Source of the DNA: Saprospiraceae bacterium
GTDB lineage: Bacteria > Bacteroidota > Bacteroidia > Chitinophagales > Saprospiraceae
DNA length: 64,000 nt
Assembly: GCA_016706365.1 (NCBI GenBank)
Contig: JADJJU010000001.1
Location: 335,001 to 399,000 of the forward strand
Direction: 5' to 3'
The stretch's first letter is position 1. Every line of letters begins with the position of its first letter. The translations under genes were made by a program, and so were the position numbers. Below are positions 39,013 through 47,307 of this stretch, piece by piece. The notes below the pieces were generated by a model, which did not search any database, was not told where the DNA came from, and saw nothing but the letters and a program-made list of their open reading frames with translations.

Positions 39013-40914
39013 ATGAGCACAGGAACAATACAACAATTAATATCTTCCGACGGCAAAAAGAATTTTCTCAAGTGTCTTATGAAAGACCTGAGAGCGATGC
39101 ACTATATGCTGGAGAATGATTGGTTCGAAACAGATATTACCAGAATAGGAGCTGAGCAGGAAATGGTGCTTGTGGACAGAGAATCATACAGACCTGCATG
39201 TATTGCTCCGGAAGTTTTGGCCAAAACTACTCACTTGCCCTACCTGGGTGGAGAGCTAGCCAGATTCAATCTTGAAAGCAATTTGGATCCACTTGTTTTT
39301 GAAAAGGATTGCTTCTCGGTGATGCATAAGGAATTAAAACATCAGATCAGTACCATTGATCAGATACTAGAGGAGTTTAATGCCCGAATTGTATTGACAG
39401 GAATATTGCCAACTCTTCAAAAGAAAGATCTCAAAATTGAAAACCTGACTCCAAAGGATCGCTACTATGCTCTTGTTGATTCGATTAACAGAGAGTTGAA
39501 AGGCAATGCTTATGAGTTAAGATTATCGGGCATAGACGAATTAATGATTCGCCATGATTCACCTCTATTGGAGGCATGCAATACTAGTTTTCAGGTGCAT
39601 CTGCAGGTAAGTCCTGCTGAGTTTTCAAAGATGTATAATATGGCACTGGCTTTAACGGGGCCGGTTTTAGCAATAAGCGCCAACTCATCTCTTGTTTTTG
39701 GAAGAAGGTTATGGCATGAGAATAGAATTGCTCTTTTCCAACAATCCATTGATACCAGAACTTCTCATGACCATTTACGGGAAAAAAGTCCGCGGGTAAA
39801 CTTTGGAAATGACTGGGCACATAATTCTATAATGGATATTTATCGTGAGGATATTGCCCGATTCAATGTGCTGATGGGATTTGAAATAGATGAAGATTCC
39901 ATTGAAAAAGTAAAAGATAAGGTTGTTCCGGAATTGTATGCATTGAGAATGCACAATTCTACAGTATATCGCTGGAACAGGCCTTGCTATGGTATAAGTG
40001 ACACAGGAAAGCCGCACTTAAGAATTGAAAATCGTGTCATTCCATCCGGACCGACCATCATAGATGAGGTAGCAAACGCAGCTTTTTGGTTGGGAGCAAT
40101 GAAAGGGATGGATCTTGCATATGACGATATGAGAAGATACATGTCATACGAGGATGTGAGAGACAATTTCTTCAAGGCAGCAACGCATGGAGTTGATTCC
40201 AAATTCAACTGGTGTGGAGACAGCAAAATAAGCGCATGCGATTTGATTCTTCAGGAAATTCTACCCCTGGCTAAAAGTGGTTTAAAACATATGAAGATCA
40301 ATGAATCAGACATTGATACTTACATGGGAGTCATAGAAGAGCGGGCTAAAAAACATACAAATGGTGCAAGATGGTGTCTCAGAGCATTTACAGCCTTGAA
40401 AAAGATATCCTCTTCAGATGAGGCTTTGACTACATTAACAGCCACCATGGTTGAAAATCAAAATATGGACACTCCTGTATCCGAGTGGCCTATGCCATCA
40501 TTAATCAGAACTGATAAATACCAACCTATTCATATGCGTATCGAACAATTCATGGAGACTGATCTCATTACTGTGAGAAAAGATGATATCATAGATCTGG
40601 TAGCTGAGATCATGGACTGGAAACGGGTGAGATATCTTCCGGTAGAAGATACCAATGGTCAGCTTGTAGGATTAATGACTTCCAGAAGAGTACTTAGATA
40701 TTATGCTCATGAAAAAATAAATGAGCTTCCCGTAGCGGTTGAGGATATAATGATTAAAGATCCGGTTCATGTGAATCCGGATCAAACTATCCAGGAGGCA
40801 TTGGAGCTGATGAAAGCAAATAATATTGGTGGCCTTCCGGTCGCAAAAAATGGCGAACTCATTGGCTTTGTCACAGAAATTCAATTGCTCAGAATTTTGA
40901 GCAAGTATTCCTGA
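39013..40914 (+). CDS. Glutamate-cysteine ligase (GCS2)-like domain fused to a CBS-domain pair
   Basis: The N-terminal about 490 residues resemble the GCS2 family (EgtA/YbdK branch of carboxylate-amine ligases). They include TRIGAEQEMVLVDRESYRP with its metal-binding acidic residues, and GGELARFNLESNLDPL. A tandem CBS pair (about residues 510-634; MIKDPVHVNPDQTIQEALELM and NNIGGLPVAKNGELIGFVTE) forms the C-terminus. The ligase domain would join glutamate to an amine or cysteine using ATP; the CBS pair normally senses adenine nucleotides. The actual acceptor is unknown. I choose the ATG at 39013 (MSTGTIQQL); a longer frame from 38950 has an unlikely N-terminal extension. A TAATTTG box lies about 25 bases upstream. 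Confidence 0.8.
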   Translation: MSTGTIQQLISSDGKKNFLKCLMKDLRAMHYMLENDWFETDITRIGAEQEMVLVDRESYRPACIAPEVLAKTTHLPYLGGELARFNLESNLDPLVFEKDCFSVMHKELKHQISTIDQILEEFNARIVLTGILPTLQKKDLKIENLTPKDRYYALVDSINRELKGNAYELRLSGIDELMIRHDSPLLEACNTSFQVHLQVSPAEFSKMYNMALALTGPVLAISANSSLVFGRRLWHENRIALFQQSIDTRTSHDHLREKSPRVNFGNDWAHNSIMDIYREDIARFNVLMGFEIDEDSIEKVKDKVVPELYALRMHNSTVYRWNRPCYGISDTGKPHLRIENRVIPSGPTIIDEVANAAFWLGAMKGMDLAYDDMRRYMSYEDVRDNFFKAATHGVDSKFNWCGDSKISACDLILQEILPLAKSGLKHMKINESDIDTYMGVIEERAKKHTNGARWCLRAFTALKKISSSDEALTTLTATMVENQNMDTPVSEWPMPSLIRTDKYQPIHMRIEQFMETDLITVRKDDIIDLVAEIMDWKRVRYLPVEDTNGQLVGLMTSRRVLRYYAHEKINELPVAVEDIMIKDPVHVNPDQTIQEALELMKANNIGGLPVAKNGELIGFVTEIQLLRILSKYS

Positions 40915-40946
40915 TTTTTTGTTTTACTCCTAATTTGGTTGAAAAA

Positions 40947-40985
40947 GAAAGGCAGGTCAATATCCCCCAATATTGCCTGCCTTTT
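40947..40985. terminator. Bidirectional terminator between two converging genes
   Basis: GGCAGG pairs with CCTGCC, and CAATAT with ATATTG inside it, with a single bulged T. The stem is flanked by A-rich DNA on the left and TTTTCTAAA on the right, so it can act in both directions. It lies between the GCS2/CBS gene and the CxxCH T9SS protein. Confidence 0.8.
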
Positions 40986-41027
40986 CTAAATTATTCAAAG
41001 ACAAAACTACTTTTTGTAAAACGGAAA

Positions 41028-41879
41028 TTAATGAATCATAATAGTTTTCACAATTGGATTTGAATTTGATTGCTTTGTTTCCAATTTCAGAAAATAAATC
41101 CCGGGTGTCTGATTGGATACATCAATTGTTGATTTCTGAAGATCCTCCAACTCACCTGATTGAATGATTCTCCCTTTTGCATTAATCAAAGTGTAATTAT
41201 CAATTTCAATATCTTCCGCCCATTGAATAAATACCTTTCCTTCTGTGATTGGGTTGGGAAATATCTGAACTTTTTGTGAAAAGTGCTCTTTTGAGTTTGA
41301 AGATAATACCACTGCTTCAGAAAGAGTCATCTTAGTATTACTGGCTCCATCACCATCGGAAGAGCTATTTTTATTGACACCATTACCCGCTGCATAAAAA
41401 CTGACATTCCCGGTTCCCTGAGCAGGAGCTTTCCATTTTACTTCAAAAGTATTCAGGCTGTCTGCCCTTTTATGTTCGGCATATGTGCGGTTATTGAATG
41501 AAGTTGTTGCAAGTTTTGTATTGATTGATGGAGAAGAAAATCCTTTGACATCCAGACTATCAGCGTCTTTTATTCCAATCAACTGAAACCCATATCCTTT
41601 GGGACTGCCTGTCGATGTATTGACAGAAACCCTGATAGTGTAATCTGCACCAGGCACATATGAATTCACCTGAACGCTGTCGGCATCCAATATGAGAATA
41701 GAGGTATTTGTTACAATTGAGTTGCCTGTATGACAAAACTTGCAGGTGATAGAGGTCGAACCAACCATTTCATCTCCGGGAGCTCCTGTATTTCCGGAAC
41801 CATTTGCAGCCCTTCCATTGGAGCTTGAGATAAATAGAATAAAAGCACAAATAAATCCCAGGTAAAGTAAAATTCTCAT
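41028..41879 (-). CDS. Choice-of-anchor V (Reeler-like) protein with CxxCH motif and T9SS sorting domain
   Basis: A secreted protein of 283 residues. It has a signal peptide (MRILLYLGFICAFILFIS) and then SGNTGAPGDEMVGSTSITCKFC with a CxxCH motif (CKFCH). A beta-sandwich of the choice-of-anchor V/Reeler type follows, and a type-A T9SS sorting domain begins at VQIFPNPITEGK. CxxCH can bind haem c covalently, but a single motif in this family may be structural. I choose the ATG at 41879; the longer frame uses a TTG inside the stop region of the upstream acyltransferase. It is 22 bases downstream of that gene's restored stop. Confidence 0.8.
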   Translation of the reverse strand: MRILLYLGFICAFILFISSSNGRAANGSGNTGAPGDEMVGSTSITCKFCHTGNSIVTNTSILILDADSVQVNSYVPGADYTIRVSVNTSTGSPKGYGFQLIGIKDADSLDVKGFSSPSINTKLATTSFNNRTYAEHKRADSLNTFEVKWKAPAQGTGNVSFYAAGNGVNKNSSSDGDGASNTKMTLSEAVVLSSNSKEHFSQKVQIFPNPITEGKVFIQWAEDIEIDNYTLINAKGRIIQSGELEDLQKSTIDVSNQTPGIYFLKLETKQSNSNPIVKTIMIH

Positions 41880-41901
41880 AAGCAAATAAATATTTAAGTA
41901 A

Positions 41902-42446
41902 TTAGATTCCAAAACTCTGTGCAGGATTAAACCCTTTGACGCCTTTGAAGTAATTATTTATCACTTCAAAATCTGCGGATTCATTGTCCGATGGATAGAA
42001 TGGTTCTCTAAACTCAAATATTTTATGTTCGTAGTCAAACTTAACAAGGATAATCGGCACATGCGCTTGTTTAGCCATGTGGTAAAACCGGTCTTTAATT
42101 TGTTCACTTTCCTTCTCGTTCCTTCCGGAGCTAAAGCAATTGCGAAAGTTTCTTTTTCATTAAAAATCTTGACAACTGCTTCAACAATATTAGCTGATTT
42201 CTTTCTGTTGACAGGATATCCACCCAGCCAATAAAAAATGAATCCATAAGGAAATTGGAATAATGTATGTTTACCCAGGAACTTAATATCTCTGTTCAAA
42301 GCACTTCTAACCAGAATTCCCATGGGGAAATCCCAGTTTGAAGTATGAGGCACTACTGCACATATGAACTTCTTCAGATCTGCCGGAATTTTGCCTACAA
42401 ATTTCCACCCCAACCATTTAAGTATCCAGGTACTTATTTTGCTCAT
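41902..42446 (-). pseudogene. 1-acyl-glycerol-phosphate acyltransferase-like protein, frameshifted
   Basis: A PlsC-type acyltransferase with the HX4D motif (PHTSNWDF) and EGTRRK acceptor-site motif. From the ATG at 42446 the frame is good to KLKTGF. It then changes to unrelated residues and stops at 41961. Adding one T to the minus-strand run at 42084-42087 restores a family-like C-terminus (GFYHMAKQAHVPII, then DYEHKIFEFREPFYP) that ends at a TAA at 41902. This is a single-base deletion in a homopolymer, either a sequencing error or a real inactivating change. HX4D and EGTR remain upstream of the shift, but the last third of the fold is lost in the sequence as given. Confidence 0.75.
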
Positions 42447-42610
42447 CAGGTTTGATTTTGAATACTGCGAATTTCGCGCTTCAATATTACAAAAACAAAG
42501 CTTAATTGACCTGAAAAAAACCTGATGCGAAATAGTGGGATGTCCTTTCCATATTGCATTTTGATTAATACGCAACATTAAATAAAAAGCAAGTCACATC
42601 TGATAAAATT

Positions 42611-43792
42611 TTACAATGCATTCATTGCAGCATTCAACTTTTGACAAGCCAGTCGAATTTCGTCGTGTGTAATTACGAGAGCCGGGGCTATTCGGATGCT
42701 TTTGTCATTGAATAAAAACCAGTCCAGAATTAATCCTTCTTTCAAAGCGCCTGCAATGACTTTTTGAACAGTGAGGGCATCTTTAAATTCAATGGCCAGC
42801 CATAATCCGGAACTTCTGATTTCTATAATATGATCGGAATGCAATAGGGACTTGAAAAGTGCTTCTTTGTCGGGAATCTCATTTAACCATGTATTTTCCA
42901 GGATGCTATTCAAAGCTGCTAATCCGGCAGCACAACATACAGGGTGTCCTCCCAGGGTGGTAATATGACCAAGGACAGGATTGTCAGAGAGATCAGAAAG
43001 TATAGATTTTGAAGAAATGACAGCAGATAGTGGCATGCCCCCACCAAATCCTTTGCCTAATAACAGTATATCGGGCACAATTCCATATCGCTCGAATGCA
43101 AACATATAGCCAGTACGACCATATCCAGATTGGATTTCATCAAAAATGATAAGCACATCATTATCCTTACATTTTTTCTGCAATGCTATTAAAAATGACT
43201 CTGAAAGTGGGTAAATCCCTGACTCAGCCTTCACAGGTTCCACTATGACTGCTGCCGTTTGTTCTGTGATCCTGTCCAGAGAACTTTCATCCTCAGCAAT
43301 TAACCAACGAATTCCAGGGACCAGGGGCCGGTACGCTGAGGTGAAATAATCGTCGCTCATCAATGAAGCTGCTCCCTGGGAACTCCCATGATAAGAGTCT
43401 TTAAATGCACAGATTTCATATCGGCCGGTATGGCGCTTGGCAAGCTTCATAGCTGTTTCTGTAGCTTCAGTGCCGGCACTCAGAAAATACACATTATCCA
43501 AATTCCCGGGTAAAATGCTTGCTAATTTTGAAGCAAGCTGCACTTGAGGTGACAGAATCATTTCTCCGTAAACCAATGTGTGCAGGTATTTGTCGGCCTG
43601 CTCTTTAATTGCATTTACGATAGGAGGATAGCCATGGCCGAGTAAACTGGGACCTATACCGCAAATCATATCCATATACTTTTTGCCTTGCTTGTCCTCC
43701 AGCCAAATACCCTCAACAGAGACTATTTCCAGGGCCATCGGAGCAGGGCTTGTTTGCGCTACATGTTTCAAAAATAAATTTCTCATGGCCAT
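42611..43792 (-). CDS. Class-III pyridoxal-phosphate aminotransferase
   Basis: A 393-residue omega-aminotransferase, cytoplasmic. It has the class-III signatures: SGTEATETAMKLAKRHTGR, then IIFDEIQSGYGRTGYMFA with the PLP aspartate, and LLLGKGFGGGMPLSAV with the Schiff-base lysine. Substrate is not fixed by the sequence; it is closest in feel to acetylornithine/ornithine aminotransferase-like enzymes but is not in an arginine cluster. An ATG two codons downstream of 43792 is also possible as the start. It lies upstream of the acyltransferase on the same strand, 164 bases apart, so co-transcription is possible. Confidence 0.85.
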   Translation of the reverse strand: MAMRNLFLKHVAQTSPAPMALEIVSVEGIWLEDKQGKKYMDMICGIGPSLLGHGYPPIVNAIKEQADKYLHTLVYGEMILSPQVQLASKLASILPGNLDNVYFLSAGTEATETAMKLAKRHTGRYEICAFKDSYHGSSQGAASLMSDDYFTSAYRPLVPGIRWLIAEDESSLDRITEQTAAVIVEPVKAESGIYPLSESFLIALQKKCKDNDVLIIFDEIQSGYGRTGYMFAFERYGIVPDILLLGKGFGGGMPLSAVISSKSILSDLSDNPVLGHITTLGGHPVCCAAGLAALNSILENTWLNEIPDKEALFKSLLHSDHIIEIRSSGLWLAIEFKDALTVQKVIAGALKEGLILDWFLFNDKSIRIAPALVITHDEIRLACQKLNAAMNAL

Positions 43793-43885
43793 TTCATTAT
43801 CCGTTTAATAGCACAAAACTAATTCCGCCGGGATAATTCTAAGAATCAAATATTTAAGTCCGATGAATAAGTAGCAATAGTTCCT

Positions 43886-43893
43886 TAATTTTG
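43886..43893 (+). promoter_or_regulatory. Putative -7 promoter element (TAATTTTG) of the TPR lipoprotein gene
   Basis: Matches the Bacteroidota -7 consensus TAnnTTTG and lies 38 bases before the chosen ATG at 43931. No clear -33 TTG was found at the right distance, so the call is tentative. Confidence 0.35.
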
Positions 43894-43930
43894 CCACGAA
43901 ATTTAATTGAACCAACAACATTTAATTCTC

Positions 43931-44494
43931 ATGAAAGTTAAAACCCAGCATTATATGACCCGCATTATCGCAGTCCTTTTCTTTGTAAGTGCCACTATAG
44001 CTTGTAGTAACAGTCAGACAAGTCAAGGCGGAGCAAGGAGTAATGAAGATCTTCTTAAAAATATAGATAGTTTGGAGCAATTCATCAATAAAGAGGATTT
44101 TACATTTGAAAATGATACTGCAGCACGGGAATTGGTAACAGCCCTGATAACTTATGTGGATCAGAACAAAAAAGATGAAAAAAGTCCTTCCTATCTATTC
44201 AAAGCAGCCGGCTTAGAAAAGAATCTGGGAAATCACCTTGAGGCTGTTTCGTATTTCAACAGAATCTGGAATGAGTATCCCGATTACCCAAGAGCCCCCG
44301 ACGCATTGTTTCTTGAAGCATTGATGTATGAAGAAGATTTGCAGGATAAAGAAAAAGCAAAGGAGCGCTACAATAAATTTTTGGAATTGTACCCTGAGAG
44401 CGAATTTGCTGAAGGAGCAAAACAAATATTGTTATTGATCGATAAGAGCCCTTCAGAGCGATATGAATATTTAAATGAGCAGGATCAGAACTAA
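43931..44494 (+). CDS. Tetratricopeptide-type lipoprotein
   Basis: A 187-residue protein with a lipoprotein signal (SATIAC, then SNSQTSQGG). Two or three TPR-like helical pairs follow in the C-terminal half (EAVSYFNRIWNEYPDYPRAPDALF and KAKERYNKFLELYPESEFAEGAKQ). Such repeats bind partner proteins, for example in envelope-assembly complexes (YbgF/BamD style). The start is the ATG at 43931; the upstream TTG start in the same frame would hide the lipobox. It is 117 bases before the tandem thioredoxin pair and may be co-regulated with it. Confidence 0.75.
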   Translation: MKVKTQHYMTRIIAVLFFVSATIACSNSQTSQGGARSNEDLLKNIDSLEQFINKEDFTFENDTAARELVTALITYVDQNKKDEKSPSYLFKAAGLEKNLGNHLEAVSYFNRIWNEYPDYPRAPDALFLEALMYEEDLQDKEKAKERYNKFLELYPESEFAEGAKQILLLIDKSPSERYEYLNEQDQN

Positions 44495-44610
44495 AAGTTA
44501 GATGTTAGAATTTGATACAGCTTCAAGTTTATAAAACATTTTTCTTTGTCAGACGTATATAAAGACTACTTTGGTTTAAATCACATATTGATTATCTAGA
44601 AGATCTGATT

Positions 44611-45762
44611 ATGAAATATTTATTAGGACTTATCCTTATTCTTTCTCAGTTTGCGGCACAAGCTGAAGGTATAGAGTTTTTCAGTGGGACATTTGAGCAG
44701 GCAAAGGCAGCTGCTCAGGAACAGGGCAAAATTATATTTGTGGATGCCTATGCAGTCTGGTGTGGACCCTGCAAGAGAATGGCAAGTTCTGTCTTTCCTG
44801 ATGCTTCCGTGGGCGAAATTTACAATATGAACTATATCAGCCTGAAAATTGATATGGAAAGAGGAGAAGGACTCACATTCAGAGAAAAATATCCCGTTAC
44901 AGCTTTTCCAACTTTGTTTTACCTGGATGCAGAAGGAAATATATTGGAAAGAGTGGTAGGTGCACAGGGAATCGATGGATTCAAAAATCTGGGATTGAAA
45001 CATGCAAAATCAGTGACACCGGGGAAGAATTTTGCTGCTGAATTTGAAAAAGGTTCCAGAGATCCTGAGCTGGTTTATCAATATTTAACAGCTCTGAATA
45101 GTGCTAAAAAATCTACATCGACTGTAGTAAATGAATTTCTTAAATCACAGCCTGACCTGGATAATCAGTTTACACTTCAAATTCTATTTGATGGAAGTGT
45201 AGAAGCAGATTCTAAGGTTTTTGAAATGATGTTGGATAACAAAAAGAAAATCGCCCAGCACTACACCGATGATGAAATTGAAGAAAAAATCAGGTTGGTT
45301 GCCCTCAATTCAGTCATTAAAGCAGCTGAATATGATTATCCCGAATTAGCGGAGGAAGCTAAAGCGATTGTAAAAAAACATAGCCCCGGGAAGTCGAAAA
45401 AATTTAATCTGGAAGCTGATTTGATTTATTTCGCTGCTGTTCAAAATGCGGCTTCGTTTCAGAACACTGCCAGAGATTACACAAAAACTTTTGGAAATGA
45501 ACCTTACAAGCTATTCGAAGCTGCTGCTTTAGCTGAGAAGAATTTCCCTAAAGAACTGAAGGTTTTAACTGAAGCAGAATCCTGGATTGCAAAAGCTGTC
45601 AAGCAGGAATCCAATTTCAGATACTTCCACTTACAGGCATTGATCCAGGAAAAACTTGGTCAAAATGCAAAAGCAAAAGCAAGCGCCGAACAAGCTCTAA
45701 TCCTTGCTAAAGAAAAAGGAGAGCCTACTTACCAAATTGAAAAACTTTTGAAAACACTATAA
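44611..45762 (+). CDS. Exported thioredoxin-fold protein, paralogue 1
   Basis: A 383-residue secreted thioredoxin. The signal peptide is MKYLLGLILILSQFAAQAEG. The redox domain carries FVDAYAVWCGPCKRM (WCGPC active site, about residues 47-51) and the cis-proline region YPVTAFPTLFYLD. The C-terminal about 220 residues are helical and repeat-like, unlike a bare thioredoxin, and may be TPR-type. The mature location is periplasmic or outer membrane. It is followed after 12 bases by a close paralogue, so the pair arose by tandem duplication. Confidence 0.85.
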   Translation: MKYLLGLILILSQFAAQAEGIEFFSGTFEQAKAAAQEQGKIIFVDAYAVWCGPCKRMASSVFPDASVGEIYNMNYISLKIDMERGEGLTFREKYPVTAFPTLFYLDAEGNILERVVGAQGIDGFKNLGLKHAKSVTPGKNFAAEFEKGSRDPELVYQYLTALNSAKKSTSTVVNEFLKSQPDLDNQFTLQILFDGSVEADSKVFEMMLDNKKKIAQHYTDDEIEEKIRLVALNSVIKAAEYDYPELAEEAKAIVKKHSPGKSKKFNLEADLIYFAAVQNAASFQNTARDYTKTFGNEPYKLFEAAALAEKNFPKELKVLTEAESWIAKAVKQESNFRYFHLQALIQEKLGQNAKAKASAEQALILAKEKGEPTYQIEKLLKTL

Positions 45763-45774
45763 TCCACTCACATA

Positions 45775-46959
45775 ATGAAAAGCATTCTCAACATACTAAT
45801 TGTGATTTTGGCCCTGGGAACAGTACTAAATGCACAGAAAGCCGGAATTCAATTTGTATCCAACACATTGACTTTCAAAGAGATTCTTGAAAAAGCTCAG
45901 AAAGAAAATAAACCTATTTTTATCGATGCTTTTGCTGAGTGGTGCGGGCCTTGCAAAAAAATGGACCGTGAAGTGTTTGTAACTTCTTCAGTTGGAGAAG
46001 TTTATAATGCCAAATTTATCAATGTCAAAATTGACATGGAAAAAGGTGAAGGACCTGAATTGGCTAAAAAATATGGCATACAAGCCTATCCAAGCTATTT
46101 ATTCCTTGATACAGATGGTGGAATGTTGCATAGATCTGTGGGATTTCAGCAGCCGGATATGTTTATTGAGCTTGCTAATGTGGCTACAGACCCCGCTAAA
46201 CAACTGGGTTCCATGTCCCGTCAATATTTCAACGGGAACAGACAGCCTGATTTCCTATACAATTATACCGTTGCTCTGATGGATGTAATGGATCCAAAAG
46301 CAAAAGAAATTGGAGGAGAATATCTTAAAACTCAGACCGACTGGAACAATGACAATTCCCGACAATTTCTGATGAATTTTATTGACAAGGCCGATGGTGA
46401 ATATTATGAATACATGATTACCAATCGTGCTGCATTCATAGATCAATTTGGAAAGGAGTCATATAATAATATTGTATTAAGAGCAGTAAGTAATAAGCTG
46501 GGATCAGAAGATGCCATGGACCCTGAGTATGCAGGCAGATTGTTCAATACTGCATATCCTGAAGAGGCTGCAGCCTTGAAAGCTCAATACAAGATGATGT
46601 ACTATCAAAGGCTTAAGCAGTTTGATGCTTATGCCAGAGCGGCGATTGAGCTTAACACCATATCTCCCATTCAGAATCCATATCAATTAAATCAAATTGC
46701 ATGGACATTCTATGAGCAAGTTACCGATAAGGGACTTCTCAAAGAAGGACTTAAAATGGCAGAAAAATCTGTATCCATCAGCAAAGAATATGCGAACATG
46801 GATACTCTTGCTGCACTATATTTAAAGATGGGCAAAAAGAAGCTGGGCAAAAAAACCGCTAAGGAAGCAATCGAAATTGCAAAAACAACTGGCGAAGATT
46901 ACTCCGGAACCGAAGAACTTCTGAAGAAGAAAAAGCACGGAGTACCTGCTCAGAGCTGA
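45775..46959 (+). CDS. Exported thioredoxin-fold protein, paralogue 2
   Basis: A 394-residue secreted protein built like its upstream neighbour: a signal peptide, FIDAFAEWCGPCKKMDREVF (WCGPC), YGIQAYPSYLFLD, and a helical C-terminal region with TPR-like spacing. The two proteins share motif order and probably substrate class, but their C-terminal halves have diverged. Co-transcribed with paralogue 1. The reductant and client are unknown. Confidence 0.85.
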   Translation: MKSILNILIVILALGTVLNAQKAGIQFVSNTLTFKEILEKAQKENKPIFIDAFAEWCGPCKKMDREVFVTSSVGEVYNAKFINVKIDMEKGEGPELAKKYGIQAYPSYLFLDTDGGMLHRSVGFQQPDMFIELANVATDPAKQLGSMSRQYFNGNRQPDFLYNYTVALMDVMDPKAKEIGGEYLKTQTDWNNDNSRQFLMNFIDKADGEYYEYMITNRAAFIDQFGKESYNNIVLRAVSNKLGSEDAMDPEYAGRLFNTAYPEEAAALKAQYKMMYYQRLKQFDAYARAAIELNTISPIQNPYQLNQIAWTFYEQVTDKGLLKEGLKMAEKSVSISKEYANMDTLAALYLKMGKKKLGKKTAKEAIEIAKTTGEDYSGTEELLKKKKHGVPAQS

Positions 46960-47065
46960 TTTACCCGAGTTGCTTTCTCAAAATTTTGCTTCTTATTTCA
47001 GAATTGCTTCAAAAGAGGTAAAATAACTTGAGTTCGAAGGTCAATATCTGAATTGGAAGAAAATA

Positions 47066-47114
47066 TTTGCCACAGAGTGGCAAAATCTTTGTAACCCTGG
47101 ATGCAGTCCAGGGT
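47066..47114. repeat. Two adjacent perfect hairpins in a gene-free stretch (46960-47307)
   Basis: TTTGCCAC, loop AGA, GTGGCAAA (47066-47084) is followed 9 bases later by ACCCTGGA, loop TGCAG, TCCAGGGT (47094-47114). Each stem is 8 bp with no mismatch. The rest of the 348-base gap between the second thioredoxin and the ABC-F gene holds no convincing gene: an 88-codon minus-strand frame over the hairpins has no family features. The pair has the look of a REP-type dispersed element but can only be called so after a genome search. They are far from ideal terminators, since no T-run follows. Confidence 0.5.
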
Positions 47115-47307
47115 GAGGAAACAATAAAACACAGTTTTGGCGGGAATTTTGCTTTCAATGCAAAATTCATGACAAAACAGGCAGTTAAAGAATCGTTCGC
47201 TCACATGAAAAGACTGTCCTTGAACTAATGTAAAAACATATACAACTTTGGACGGTTGAAACATCTATGGTTCAATAATCGTAGATTCGCAGCGCAAAAC
47301 AAAAAGC

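Noticed and set aside
41880..41912. TTG start for the CxxCH T9SS protein
   Set aside because: It lies in the 3' end of the acyltransferase once its frame is restored; the ATG at 41879 starts a normal signal peptide.
46998..47264. 88-codon minus-strand frame upstream of the ABC-F gene
   Set aside because: It covers two hairpins, has no family features, no promoter and cysteine-rich shadow-like composition.
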